Source: Mytilinidion resinicola
Lineage: Eukaryota; Ascomycota; Dothideomycetes; Mytilinidiales; Mytilinidiaceae
NCBI RefSeq assembly: GCF_010093595.1
Contig: NW_022985443.1
Location: 1,526,804 to 1,590,803, forward strand
Direction of reading: 5' to 3'
Length of the DNA: 64,000 bases
The notes beneath the pieces were generated by a model. It searched no databases and was not told the origin of the DNA. It saw only the letters and a list, made by a program, of their open reading frames with translations. Shown piece by piece: positions 46,190 to 57,655 of this stretch (position 1 is its first letter; every line of letters starts with the position of its first letter). The position numbers were made by a program, and so were the translations under genes.

Positions 46190-46848
46190 ATGGTCTCTAT
46201 ATCCTGGCCAACTCCGGACTTCCCTAAGAAGGTCGAAGAACTTATAATTGAGTTCTATTCCCTAGCCGACAGCAAGGAGGAAACCACCCCGGAGAGGTTC
46301 GCCGCTTTGTTCGCCGAGGATGGTATAATGTATGGATTGGCGGGAGCATCTACGGGACGAGCTGGTATGTTTACCGTCTCAGATCCACGCCACGATTTGT
46401 TACCTTGTGGTGATCATCCGCGCTGCGCTGATGGCCGATCATGCTCCGAACCTTGGCATCCTCGGTTCAATTCCTCCGAGATCCTCGGAAGATCTCGTTC
46501 TATAACACTGACAATTCATGGTATACAGATATTGCGGCCGCCCGGCCGAAGTCTTGGAATATGATCGCGACACGAAAGCATCAGCCTGTGAAGGTTTACA
46601 GCTTCAGGCCCGATTACAGCGACGTCCTCGTCATGGGACAGATCTCTGCAACACTGACGAATGGCAACTCTGTCTCCGTCGAGTACATTGCGCAGTTCGT
46701 ACTCAAAGGCGACACTAGCACATCTCCAGTCATCGCATCATATAAATCTTGGGCTGTAAGAAATCATAATCTTCCTCTCTTGAAGCGAGTCCCATTGACA
46801 TGGATACAGGACTCTGCGCCATGGTTCAAGGCTATGGGAGTCAGGTGA
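46190..46848 (+). CDS. SnoaL/NTF2-like protein (first of two in the cluster)
   Basis: There are two exons, 46190..46364 and 46529..46848, for 164 residues. The 164-nt intron (GTATGT...CACTGAC...TATACAG) was chosen because it joins ASTGRA to DIAAARPKSWNMIATRKH, reproducing the family's G-R-x-x-I...R-K-H pattern. An alternative acceptor at 46480 would add 16 residues. The alpha+beta NTF2-like fold is suggested by the N-terminal helices (FPKKVEELIIEFYSLADS, RFAALFAEDG) and later strands (VLVMGQISATLTNGNSVSVE). Members include polyketide cyclases, dehydratases, ring-opening enzymes and non-enzymatic scaffolds, so the activity cannot be named. The gene is divergent from the FAD monooxygenase and convergent with the acetoacetyl-CoA synthetase. 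Confidence 0.78.
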
Positions 46849-47081
46849 TTTGAAGGCGTTTCTTTCCGTCATACAGTAGCTGTCGCATTATTCCCACTCG
46901 CAATTGAAGCGAATCGATGATTTTTCTGGAACTGTTTACACCAATGAAACCGCAGCCTGGCTGGGAATGGATGCTACCTCGACCTCCATATATAAATGGA
47001 AACCTTACAAACTCCCTCTATAAGTTTAGGGTACAGTACATCCATGTTCCTATTGACAACACAGTACACGAAATCTAGTTT

Positions 47082-49318
47082 CTATAGCTTAGCGACCTCG
47101 TCCACATCAACTTCCTTTGCCGCTGCTTCGACATCAAAATACTTCTGATACAGGCTCACGGCGTCTGGGTTTGCGACCACATTACTCTTGCTGTTTCGCC
47201 CACTAATCACGTTCTTTACCAAGATCTCCAACTTCTTACCCACGTGCGAGTACGGGATGTCGTCAACGTAGAAGACATATTTGGGCACATGTCGTCTACT
47301 CAGCTGCTTACCAATCTCGGCCTTAAGTTGATCTTTGAGGGTTTGTGTCCGCTTTTGGCCTTCCGCCATCTTCAGGAACAGGATGACAGATTCATCGCGG
47401 TCTTGCGGCCGGCGCTGGCCCACGCAGACGCTGTCAGCAATGCTGTGAAAGAGGCGAACAACAGCGTAGATTTCAGCGCTACCGAAGCGGACGCCAGAGG
47501 GATTCAAGACACCGTCGCTAAGTAAGTTTTACGTCAACTATTGCACATATATTCTCTCCGTTCTCTCTTCCGAAGTCACTTACGATCGCCCGAGCATCTG
47601 TATGCCGCCCGTCGTCGTCGAAATCCTGATCAAGTCGCCTTGGACCCAGACCTTTGGTCCAAACATGTCATAGTATGCTTCCCGATACTTTGCGTCTCCT
47701 CCCGGGCCCCAGAATGTGGCCGGTTGACTGGGGAATGGCTGCCTCACGACCAGCTCTCCGGGCTCATTGCTAGCATGTATGCTGACGCCTTCCGGATGGC
47801 TGGGGTCGAAAACGTCCACAGCCATTCCTAGCACTTTTGCCTGGATCTCGTCGGCATACAGAGGGAGGAGAGGTGAGCCGCCGACAACTGTGAAATATTA
47901 GAGAAAGGGATTCAAGGATATAGTTAACTCTGAAGCACTTACAAGCGCACGAACAGTCTGTGCCACCGCTTCCAGATATCAGCTGAACATTCGGAGGAAA
48001 TCCTTTTGCATAAAACCACTCCGCAACGTCTGGTGGAAGGACCGATCCCGTTGATGTTACCTTCCGCAAAGCAGAAAGGTCGTGCTCATCCCGGGGACGC
48101 TTGTTGCTATCCATGAGGTCCGTAAGGTACTTTGCAGATGTCCCGAAGACGTTGACTTTCAGCTTTGCGAGCAGCTTTGGCAAGAACCCTACATCAGGAT
48201 AAAGAGGCGATCCAGAATATACCACCACGGCTGCTCCGGTTCCTAGCGCGGAGAGAACGAATGCCCACATTATCCATGCAGTTGTAGTATATTGGAACAT
48301 GAGATCGCCTGGGCGTAAACCGATTTGGACTATGTAGTCCTTTTTCACTTGCAAAAGGACACCGCCCGCAGTATGGAGAATGCATTTTGGTGCGCCAGTA
48401 GTTCCGGAAGAGTAAAAGATGAATGCGGGCTGACAGAATGGTAGCTGTTCGAAGACCAGCCGCCGGCCAATTCCTTTGGCGTAGAACTCTGGTAACGTGA
48501 CTCCCTTTTCAATCGACGCAGCCTGCTTCGGATCCGAGGAAGTAAGCACAATATGTACCAGCTCCTCTCCTCGGGCAACCGTCTTCGCCCAAGTCTGTAC
48601 AGTATCCACCAAATCCCGAAGCTTGCCATTATACATCACAGACGTGTCCGAGAAAACGAGCTTGGGCGTAGTTTGTACCAGGCGATCCAAGATTCCCTGG
48701 ACTCCAAACTCCGGGGATACCGACGACCAGATCGCGCCAATTGATAGTGCCGCTAGGCACAGAATAATGGGCTGCGCGGTATTTCCGATGACTGCGGCAA
48801 CTCGATCTCCAGTCTTCACACCCAGACTCCGCATCGCGTCCGCGCTTTTCTCGACGATGTCGTAGAGCTCGCGCCAGGTAATGACAGTGGCATCTAGGGA
48901 TGCTTCGGCGACTTCGAGGATTGCTCTTCCATTGGGGTCGCGGTTTAGGAGCACACTTCCGGCGAAGTTCATCTTTGCGCTGGGGAAGAATTTGGGCGAG
49001 GGGTACATGTTTCCGCCATGCTGCTTCCCTGTAGTGGTAAGCCAATGCTGAATATATCTGTGTAAACTATTATGAGGGTTCACGGACAGGTTCAAAAGCT
49101 GCTCTTGGGGGAGCTGTTGCGCGCATGTCCAGAAAGTCGAACAGCGCGAGCCAGAAGTCGTCCGCAGTGTCGGGGTTTATCGACCATGCGTGGAGCTCCG
49201 CGTAAGAGCTTAAGGATAGATTGTAGCGTTTATTTGAGTAGTCTCTGAATCTCGCCATCGCGGAGTCGTTCAGGTCTTCGTGCGAAGGGCGCCATATTGG
49301 AACTCTTTGCTGTGCCAT
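47082..49318 (-). CDS. acetoacetyl-CoA synthetase-like acid:CoA ligase
   Basis: There are four exons: 49318..49084, 49028..47943, 47887..47584 and 47517..47082, for 686 residues. It is an ANL-superfamily enzyme that activates an acid with ATP to the adenylate and then CoA thioester; the closest family I recognise is acetoacetyl-CoA synthetase. The N-terminal cap domain runs from VPIWRPSHEDLNDSAM. Adenylation motifs are FIFYSSGTTGAPKCILH (P-loop), YTTTAWIMWAF, LISGSGGTDCSCAFVGG and WVQGDLIR. The C-terminal lysine motif is PYSHVGKKLEILVKN. Its placement among the oxidative enzymes suggests it activates a short beta-keto acid or other acid released by ring cleavage, but it could be an ordinary AACS captured by the cluster. 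It shares a divergent promoter with the FAD monooxygenase at 49805. Confidence 0.93.
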
Positions 49319-49804
49319 TTTGTTCATAGATAGAGGAATCAGAGGACGCGAGAAATGCAATAGCTCTAAATAGAAAAGAAATTGGAGACAGATGCAGAAA
49401 TAGTTATGCAATTGAGGTTTGGAGACAAAAGACTATTCAACGCCTTCAAGAGCTCCCCTCGCCAAACAAGCTCCGAAGCTCGAAGCTCCCTACCCCACCA
49501 TCATCGACGAAGCTTACAGCCGCTACAGCGAGGTCCTCGGATCCTAAGCTCTTGGACCAATACTTTGGACCATAATTCGCCAGAGGGACAAGTTCGACCC
49601 GAGCTCCGAGCTTGGTATGGGTAGCTAGGGAACAAGGTCTGGCCGAGCTCCGGATGTGCTGACATCCCCGCGAACACTCGGCGGCCTACCTACACCTCCG
49701 ACCAGCATTACCACAGCACTTAGGTACAACTATCAAGATGGCTTACCTGATTCATCATAGGCAAATTTTGCGATCTTCGTGCTTTGAGAACACACACTTT
49801 CAAG
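49319..49804. promoter_or_regulatory. bidirectional promoter of the CoA ligase and second FAD monooxygenase
   Basis: This 486-bp spacer contains three copies of GCTCCGR: 49470-49476, 49603-49609 and 49647-49653. The last two lie in the longer context GAGCTCCG. Confidence 0.5.
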
Positions 49805-51272
49805 ATGGCTAAGAAAGATCTCAGTGTCATCGTTGTCGGTGGAGGATTCGGTGGACTTGCTAGTGCGATTGAGCTCACGAGACATGGATTCAAAGCTCAT
49901 GTTTTTGAGGCCTCTCCGGATCTCACCAGGCAGGGTAGGTCGACGTCGAAAGGAATGTGACTCGGGTCACTGATTCCGGCTCTAGGCGATGTTATCATGC
50001 TGGGCTCGAACTGCACCCGTATCATGAATAAATGGGGCAACGTCTTAGATGAGATTCTGAAAATAAAGTCACAGCCAGACACACTAGCCATCCAAGACAA
50101 AAATGGCAAGGTCATGCTCGAGCAACCACTGCCGAAAGAGTTCGACGGATTCCCTAACATCTACACGAACCGGACTAAAGTGCAGAACTTCTGCTACGAA
50201 TATGCGAAGTCTATTGGGGTCGAATTCACCTTCAACGCTCGGGTAAACGAGTACTTTGAGGAGGGCGACAAAGCTGGCATCATCCTCAATGGGGAGAAGC
50301 TCACTGCTGACTTCGTTATTTCAGCGGATGGTGTACACAGCAAAGGCCGTGCCTATGTCACCGGCGTAGCAGACAAAGCCCAAAAGAGCGGATTCGCGGT
50401 GTATAGATGCTGGTTCCCAATAAGCAAGATCGCTGATCATCCTCTTACGAAGTATATTGCGGAGTCCAAAAAAGACATGTTCGCCATCTGGATCGCAGAG
50501 GATACACACGCCATCCTTACCACCAACGTCAATCTCCAGACTTGCACCGTCTTTGCAACTCATAAGGACTATTCCGATATTGCAGAGTCGTGGCACCTGA
50601 AAGGTGATGTCAAGGAAATGGAGCGAGCTGTTGAAGGTTGGGATCCAAAGCTCATTCAACTCGTCAAATCGATTCCAGAGGATGGATTGATTGACCATAA
50701 GCTACTGTGGCGCGATCCGGTGAAGAAGTGGGTTTCGGATAAGGGCCGCGTTTGCGTAGTGGGCGACGCAGCTCATCCTCATCTGCCGACCTCCGGCACT
50801 GGCGGTGCATCAGCTATTGAAGACGGCGCAACAATTGCGGCATTGTTGGAGAATACTGAAGACGTGCCGCTTGCTCTAAGATCGTACATTGCGCTACGGT
50901 AAGCAAACCTAACCTGAGTCTTCGACAATAAGTCGCTAATGAAATCAAATCTGAAGGTACGAGCGGACCGCATTGACGCAGCGCATGGGGTGGGAAACCC
51001 GCCACAGATGGCATCAAACCGACTGGGAGGGGGTCGCTAATAACCCAGCTTTCTTGAAGCTGCCGCAGCCAGTGTGGCTGAACGGACATGACGCGGAGCA
51101 GTATGCGTACGACAACTTCGACGCCGTCACTGCGAATGTTCTCAAGCAAGCACCTTTCACCTCGACGAATGTACCGGAAGGCCATGTTCATGAGGATTGG
51201 ACGATTGCGACGATGATGTCGGCGGAAGGCGAGAAGGCTGAGGCTGGGTTTTATGTTGTCAACAATGATTAG
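49805..51272 (+). CDS. FAD-dependent monooxygenase, salicylate hydroxylase type
   Basis: There are three exons: 49805..49934, 49986..50898 and 50957..51272, for 452 residues. It is a single-component class A flavoprotein of the salicylate 1-hydroxylase (UbiH/NahG-like) group, which decarboxylates and/or hydroxylates aromatic acids with NADH and O2. Features are the Rossmann GGGFGG at 12-17 (VIVVGGGFGGLASAIEL), the DG motif (VISADGVHSKGRAYV) and the GD motif GDAAHPHLPTSGTGGASAIED. The C-terminal tail after HRWHQTDWEG is short, unlike the phenol-hydroxylase type at 43746. The two monooxygenases therefore belong to different subfamilies and could act in series. All introns are canonical (51 and 58 nt). 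Confidence 0.93.
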
Positions 51273-51824
51273 GTGTCGAAGAAACCCTCGAATTACAGAT
51301 CTTTGAGCATTCTGTTTCGATTAAACTCAAAACAAACATGAACTATGGATGGAACGGGAAGGTGAATTCGAAGTAAATTTGATTAAGATGCCATTGCACG
51401 ACTAGCAAAAAGAGCATCACCTCGAACGACCTTCGAACCCAGGCAAACGAAGAAAGATGTAGACGGAAGATGATCTCATGCACTTCACGGCTCGCTCATA
51501 CTCACCTGGGCAGCAATTGATGCATGCTATAGCTGCACATGCGATCAGTCTGCGTACAACGTCCAGGTTTCCACAGACTCTATATCGAGTCATTAACTCC
51601 CAAGTTTTACCACTGAGGCTACACTGGTTTTCATAGCAAGGAAAACAAGGCAATGTTTAAATACAGGTATGCAGTACCGCACCAGCTTCAATGAGGGTAG
51701 ACCATCAAACCCGTTGTGGTTATTGCCAATATTGGCACAAGACTTTAAGGCTTTCCCATACAGCAGTGATATGCTCTGACTGTGATATATAGATCATTTC
51801 GATGATATGGAGCTCGTTCCATCA
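51273..51824. other. convergent intergenic, no gene seen
   Basis: This is shared 3' flanking sequence of the FAD monooxygenase and the short-chain dehydrogenase. No RNA gene or repeat is apparent. Confidence 0.5.
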
Positions 51825-52967
51825 TTACTTGACTGTCTTTCCAGTACCTCTTTCTTTCTTCAATATATCATTTATAGGTTGGTAAGCCTGATCCAATGCC
51901 TCCTGCGGCACACTAGTTCCTTCCACGGGGGTGTCCGGGTCGAATCCGGGCGGCGAGACGAACCAGGTTCCGATTGTCCTCTCTCCAGCTTTGGAGGTCT
52001 CGAAGACCGTTCCTCCGGGGTACTTGCCCTCCTTGATGATCTTCATATATCCCTTTGCGACGTCAATCGCATCAATGGCGATGTCATCAGTGTATCCGTA
52101 CCGTGCTTGCTTCTCTGGGTGGTTTAACCAGAGCGGAGTTCTCACAATACTGATATAGTAAAAATATTAGAAATACATATTGGGTTCTAAGGAGAGATGA
52201 TATAACTTACCCAGGTGCAATAGTAACGACTTTCACACCTTGCGACCGATCGGTTTGACCCATTGATCGAGTAAAGCCGATCAGGGCATGTTTTGTGGTG
52301 CAATACATGGGAGCCACATCCTGTCCCATATAGCCTGCCATTGAAGCCATAATGGCTACCACACCTTTCTTGTTCTTGCTGAGGAGGGCAGTGACGGCGA
52401 TACGAGTGAGCTTTAGGGGGTGGTTGACATTGATGTCAACGTAGGCGTAGCGCTCGTCTTCATTATCTTCCCAGAAATCTGACGACGGCTTTGCACATAG
52501 TAAATATTAGTAGAACTTCATTTATCTTACTCCATTCAACTGCGCCTTCGGGATAGTGGGTATGGGCAAGGGTAGCATCACCTACCGGCTCGAAGACACC
52601 GGCACCAGCGACATAAACGTCAGGGACGTCCCCAAACTTCTCCTCAGACACCTTTATTAGGTTCTTAAGCTCTGCCCACTTGGCCACATCGGTCTCTTGG
52701 AAGAAAACGGTTTTCGGAATTGCCTTCACGAATTCTTCACCATCGGGTTGAAGACGTAGGTCTGCAATAATGACTTTGGCTCCTTCCGCAAGAACAAGCT
52801 TCGCGAGCTCGAGATGGATGCCTTTGATACAGTTAGCCAAGGTGCTCTATAATTGAAGGTAGAGAGTATCATGGAATGAGCTTGAGATTGTTCATACCCC
52901 CACCGCCTCCGGTTATAAGCACGATCTTGCCATTGAGATCGAAGTCACCGACAGGACCGTGAGGCAT
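51825..52967 (-). CDS. short-chain dehydrogenase/reductase (classical SDR, 15-hydroxyprostaglandin dehydrogenase-like)
   Basis: There are four exons: 52967..52898, 52821..52586, 52488..52211 and 52149..51825, for 302 residues. The NAD-binding turn is ITGGGGGIHLELAKLVL, with the last G of the usual TGxxxGIG replaced by His (residue 26). Acidic Asp in VIIADL favours NAD(H). The catalytic set is Ser in IMASMAGYMG and YCTTK (Tyr-x3-Lys), with IAPGIVRTPL after it. The C-terminal extension (KGYMKIIKEGKYPGGTVFET) resembles fungal 15-PGDH-like SDRs. It probably oxidises an alcohol or dihydrodiol in the pathway. Exon 2 to 3 splicing (97-nt intron) restores VFEPPSSDFWEDNEDERYAY, as expected for the family. 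Confidence 0.9.
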
Positions 52968-53706
52968 GATGTCTTAGAGCTTGAAGATGATGAAAGGTCT
53001 TGAGGATGCAGAGATACAAGCTCAAAAGCCGTGGCATGGATTTCAGTGACTATTCATCGTTGGTTTCCGAGCTTCGACTCAATGGAGCTCTGTATAGCAG
53101 GCACCCCCGGGGCATGCATGGGTCGAGTATCCCGGTCAAGGCACTCTCCGGCCTCCGACTATGAACATGATCGTTCCGAGATGGTTGTAATGGCAGGCGA
53201 CCGGGGAGCATGTACTGTACTAGCGGAAAGAGGCGCAAACTTGGGGATGCACCCCCCTCTGAAGTGGCTGATCCGGGTTCTCCATGAAAATGAGGTAAAC
53301 ATATGCATCCAAGGCGTTTATCAAGTTTAACGAAACGGGTTTTCGCGTTCCGAGAGGTCACGAGCTCGCGTGGGCAGGAGTCTCTCGATCTGAAAGAGAA
53401 AAAAATAGGAAAGATCATGATGAAGGAGCTCACGAATTCAGCAACAGACCTGGGAACGTCATATCAAGTGGAAAACAGATGCCCCGGAAAGTTGAGCCGA
53501 AGTTCGGGGAAACACCAAATGCGGGGGTGAGATGGCACTCGAAGGTGGGGCATAGTTCGCATGACTCGTGCAGAGTACATGAGGTCAAACTGTGGAGCTC
53601 GCGGAGAGACATTGAGAATTCAAGCAGAGCCCAAAGCGCTGAGTATATTCTGGAAAATAACTGACGATAGTGACCACTTCTGGACTAGATGTTGCTTCTA
53701 AATCTC
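52968..53706. other. intergenic between the SDR start and DUF3237 3' end
   Basis: This 739-bp spacer contains the SDR promoter. Several CCGAG/CGGAA-type words occur. No gene is seen; the plus-strand frames here lack motifs. Confidence 0.45.
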
Positions 53707-54515
53707 TCATCCTACAATCTTGCTAACCTTGGTTTCGATAATCATGGGTTTGCCCTCTTCAATGACGAAGTGTGCTGACCCCACAAACAGGCTGTGCTCA
53801 AGAGCCTTGAGGTGCTCTGCTCCGGTCTAGATGGATGGTTAGCTCTTCTACTTACATACTGGAGTTCTCTTACCTCAATTTTGATTTGAGAGACTATCAA
53901 AAAATTAGCCCTACACTCTCAATGGTTCCTGTAGTCACTTACATGCGTCTCCATAGTCCGTTGTTGTCGCATCTGGGCTGTGGAGCAGAATCTTTATGAA
54001 CTGCTCGGTAAAGCCAACAACTCCGGTGTAAGAGTACGAGAGGAGCTGTGCATCTTATTAACACAGATGTAGTAGATTTGTTCGCCATATTAACTTACTG
54101 CTCCATCTACGTTCCTGAAAAGAGGTGAGAAGTCAGTGGTCGATCTGAAAGGTGTTTGATGTCACTTACTTGATCGCAGCATTCACGTTGATGCGTGCGT
54201 GCGTTTGTCCTGGTTCAGGGCGAACATAGTCTGACCCGTAGACAACTTCGCCGTCTATAGCTGGTTCGAAACCGGGCTCGCTCTTAATCGAACCGGTAAC
54301 GATTGGCTGAGAGGCTATTTAGTGTAGCAATATCGGTAGCTTCAAATAAGAAACATACCGTAATTTGGAGTCCACCGCCAGTTGCGACATTTCCTAGATG
54401 TTGATCAGAACAAACTTCGAATAAGCAGTAACCGGATGTACCTACCGACATCATATGGTACTGTTGCTTGAAGACGAACAGTGAAAGCAGGCTGAAGTGA
54501 AGGAAAGCCGGACAT
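53707..54515 (-). CDS. DUF3237 family protein
   Basis: There are seven exons: 54515..54446, 54393..54359, 54306..54170, 54114..54099 (16 nt), 54045..53943, 53893..53874 (20 nt) and 53826..53707, for 166 residues in phase. Each intron is 47-55 nt with GT-AG ends. The protein (MSGFPSLQPAFTVRLQATVP, VATGGGLQITPIVTGSI, DYVRPEPGQTHARINVNAAI, LLSYSYTGVVGF, HFVIEEGKPMIIETKVSKI) fits the DUF3237/UPF0311 beta-barrel-like family, of unknown biochemical role. Such genes often sit beside aromatic-degradation or secondary-metabolism genes in fungi and bacteria. No catalytic residue can be assigned. More than a third of the gene is intron, unusual for so short a protein. Confidence 0.82.
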
Positions 54516-54833
54516 GGTGATGTTCGAAGTTTTGAGGCATATGCCGATTGTCTTTGAAAATTTAAGAAGCTGAACTTCGGAGCGAGGAAGCGGACTAAAT
54601 CGATTAATGTGTTTGAGCAAGTCCCATGACCAAAGGGACCGGGGAAGGGTCTAGTTCCGGGATGACCCGCATTACGGCCCCGAACCAGTATGTCAGGATA
54701 TGTTAACCTAGTGGTTGCGGGATTGCATTGATAATGATGGAAAAACTAGATCTCATAGGTGCTGACAGTGCACAATATGCTATTCGCTATGATTCCAAGG
54801 TGTCATAGTCCATTTGCAGAGCACCTCTTCCGT
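54516..54833. other. short intergenic, promoter of the DUF3237 gene
   Basis: It contains one GCTCCGA element on the minus strand (54577-54583), 62 bp upstream of the DUF3237 start. Confidence 0.45.
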
Positions 54834-55533
54834 CTATTCCAGCCTGATATTCTCTTCTATTTTCAGGCCACTAGTAAGATCCGCCTTCTGTGTAGCCATG
54901 TTCACTGGGAATGAGAAATGCTCATGGATATATTTCCAATTGCCATCACCCCTCTTGCGGACGAGACTCGTAGTGCGGAAAGTGAAGTCAAAAGCATTTC
55001 CATCCGCAGCCACTCCCCAATATCTCTGTAGGGCAGTTGCATATCCAAAAGTCTCGGTTACAGCTGTGATCTCGAGGTCTTTAAATGCGATTTGTGCATC
55101 TGCGAGATAGGGTGTGATATTGTCGTAGTGAGGGCGGAATCCAGGCCGTTGGACCGACCCCATCAGGTCGAAGTACATGGCCTCATCGAGGTCATAAAAC
55201 TTCTTGCCCCAGTCGGGGTGGTCTTTACAGTCGAAGTTGCAGAAGTAGGCAAAGTCCTTGTAATGTTGAAGAATCTCCTCCTCCGCCTTCACGAGCTTGA
55301 GATCGTGGTCCTAGCGCGGTGCTTAGTAAGTGGCTCGGTTCGGGCTAAGCCTCCCCTTTCTTCGAACGTCCTCCCATCCCGTCACCACTCACTTTGTTTG
55401 GAGGTCCCGGAAGGTCTTTGTGAAGCTCCGGGATGGTTGTAAGTGTTTTCTGCCTCTCGAATTAGCATACCTCCTGCCTGGAAGGGTTCGGTAGGTGTAA
55501 TTCATTGCTTACCTCGTCCTTGAAGCCAGACAT
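54834..55533 (-). CDS. SnoaL-like protein (second of two in the cluster)
   Basis: There are three exons: 55533..55513 (7 codons), 55449..55393 and 55310..54834, for 184 residues. It opens MSGFKDEKTLTTIPELHKDL. The body has the SnoaL/NTF2-like pattern of an N-terminal helix pair (AEEEILQHYKDFAYF, LDEAMYFDLMGSV), a mid-domain loop (RPHYDNITPYLADAQIAF) and a C-terminal sheet (FDFTFRTTSLVRKRGDGNWKYIHEHFSFPV). Asp/His/Tyr residues suited to acid-base catalysis are present, but no specific enzyme can be named. It is not closely similar to the first SnoaL-like protein. Its 361-bp upstream region is shared with the P450 at 55895, so the pair is probably co-regulated. Confidence 0.82.
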
Positions 55534-55894
55534 AATGATATCAAACGCTGTGTCGTTCTTTTTTTGTTACTATGTCCTCGGGTCAGCCCACCATTAAGAC
55601 TCGAACCGGAGTACCCCATCAGTAGCCGCGTCAATCTCAAGCCGGGGCAATACCCCTGTCCTGAGCTCCGGGGAACCCACATTATATCCAACCCAGCTCC
55701 CCGAATGGATCGACTTAGCCTTCGGAAGGCCGGAGGGAGTGTCCGCGATACGTTGTATGCTCAATTGTATGGTGTGGATATGGCACGTGTAGTTATGTGT
55801 ATCTACATTCATCTTGCGTAGTAACCCTCTGGATCTGTTAATTTGGAAAAGTCACGGCCGCCAGAAACCTAACGATAGAGCATCGCAATCGACC
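55534..55894. promoter_or_regulatory. bidirectional promoter of the second SnoaL-like gene and P450
   Basis: It contains GCTCCGG at 55665-55671 and CCGGAGTACC at 55607-55616, the latter the reverse complement of the GGTACTCCGG found upstream of the Zn2Cys6 gene (43290-43299). Confidence 0.5.
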
Positions 55895-57655
55895 ATGGCT
55901 ATCCTCGCGACCATTGAGAAGCTCCTCCCAGCCAAGTCTCAAGTACCAGGGGGTTATTTGACCTACTTGGCTGCCTCTTTCGCAGTAAGTCCCCCCACTA
56001 AGGCGATCGTCACGTGTATCTAACGAAAAGCATCAGATTATCATTGCAGTATACAAAATATCAACGTACGATAAACGTCGCAAAAACTTGCCACCTGGCC
56101 CGAAAGGACTGCCATTCATTGGGAGTCTCCTTGACTTTGCAGACGCCAATAAGCTTCCTGAAGTTTGCTTAGGATGGGCGCAGAAGTATGGCAAGATCTC
56201 TTACGCCAAGATCGGAGGCACCGATTTCGTCTTCCTCAACACGCCTACCGTCGTGAAAGACCTTATGGATAAGCGTGGACAAAAGTACAGCGATCGACCG
56301 CATATGCCCATGGCATTTGATGCCGTTTCCAACCAAAAACGCCAATTCTTCATGCCATACGGTGATATTTGGCGGAACGTGCGGAAAATCAGCCACGCAG
56401 CTCTGAACCTCACGACCTCTTCTTCATACAAATCGGTGCAAGATTTTGAGTCCAAGCAAGTGGTATATGACCTTCTGCACGCCAAGAATGATACCGACTT
56501 CTACGACATCAACCGACGGTATTCCAACAGCTTAATCATGCTGATTACGTATGGCCGTCGTGTAGCCACTATGGAAGATCCAGCCTTTCAGAAAATTTTC
56601 AAAGTTCTTGAGCATTTCACCGCGATGGCTGAGCCCGGTGCCTGGTTGGTTGATGCATTCCCGTCCCTTGCGAATCTACCATCATGGATGGTGCAGAATT
56701 GGTGGAAGATTGGCCGGGAATGGCACGCAGAAGACTCTGCAATCTACCTCGGTTTCTATCGCGAGCTAGTTGAGAAAGTAAAGAACGGCACTGCACCTGA
56801 TTGCTTTGTCCGGGACTTCTACGAGAGCAATCCCGAGAAAAATGGCGTCGATGAGGAGGGTGCTGCATACGCTGCGGGTACACTCGTAGAGGCTGGGAGT
56901 GAGTCTACTTCTACTGCCATCAACAGCTGGCTCCTAGCATGCTTGCTCTATCCCGAAGTTGTCACGAAGGCACAAGAAGAGCTCGACCGCGTGGTCGGCC
57001 AGGATAGAATGCCTACTTTCGAAGATGAAAATCATCTGCCTTATATCAGAGCCATGGCCAAGGAAACTCTCCGCTGGCGACCGATTACTAAGATTGGTGT
57101 CAGTCACTCCACTACTGAAGACGACTGGTATGAAGGGTACTTCATCCCGAAGGGATCAGTCGTCGTTCTCAACTGGTGGTGAGTCGCCGCAATAAAGTAG
57201 CTTTCTTTGTTTGGCTACAAGCTTACACAATCTTCAGGTCAATCCACTTCGACGAGAAATTCCACAAAGACGCTCAAGCTTTCAACCCCGACCGCTACGT
57301 CAACGACCCTCTGTCCACAGCCGAATGTCTCAATGCCGCTGACCCTAACGCTCGAGATCATTACACTTACGGAGCCGGCCGTCGTGTCTGCTCTGGTATT
57401 CATGTGGCCCAGAATTCGCTTTTCATCAATATGGCACGGACACTTTGGGCTTTCGACGTGAAAAAAGCCAAAGGCCCTGACGGTAGAGAAGTGACACCTC
57501 CAGGAACTATGGAAGATGGATTTCTATGCGTACCCAAGAAGTTCGCATGTCACTTTGAGCCTAGAAGCCCAAAACACGCCAAGATCGTGGAAGAATCTTG
57601 GATCGAGGCTGAGGAAGAAGGTTTGAGTTGGCTAAGGACCAAGCATAGGCTGTAA
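55895..57655 (+). CDS. cytochrome P450 monooxygenase (three-exon type)
   Basis: There are three exons: 55895..55984, 56037..57178 and 57238..57655, for 549 residues. A membrane anchor (YLTYLAASFA, then IIIAVYKIS) is followed by the proline hinge LPPGPKGLPFIGSLL. The I-helix reads AAYAAGTLVEAGSESTSTA, the ExxR motif is KETLRW and the heme loop is YGAGRRVCSG with Cys about 462. It is a microsomal class II P450 of the group I would place near fungal O-methylsterigmatocystin oxidoreductase-like CYPs; the family number cannot be given without a search. All parts look intact. It is expected to hydroxylate or oxidise a cluster intermediate in the ER. Confidence 0.95.

Noticed and set aside
46365..46480. 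Shorter intron (acceptor 46480) for the first SnoaL-like gene
   Set aside because: It keeps phase but inserts residues that break the expected G-R-x-x-I...R-K-H pattern. The 46528 acceptor has a CTGAC branch and gives a better family match.
51421..51540. Possible tRNA (CTTCGAACCC resembles a reversed B box)
   Set aside because: No matching A box or cloverleaf stem could be found on either strand at the required distance.
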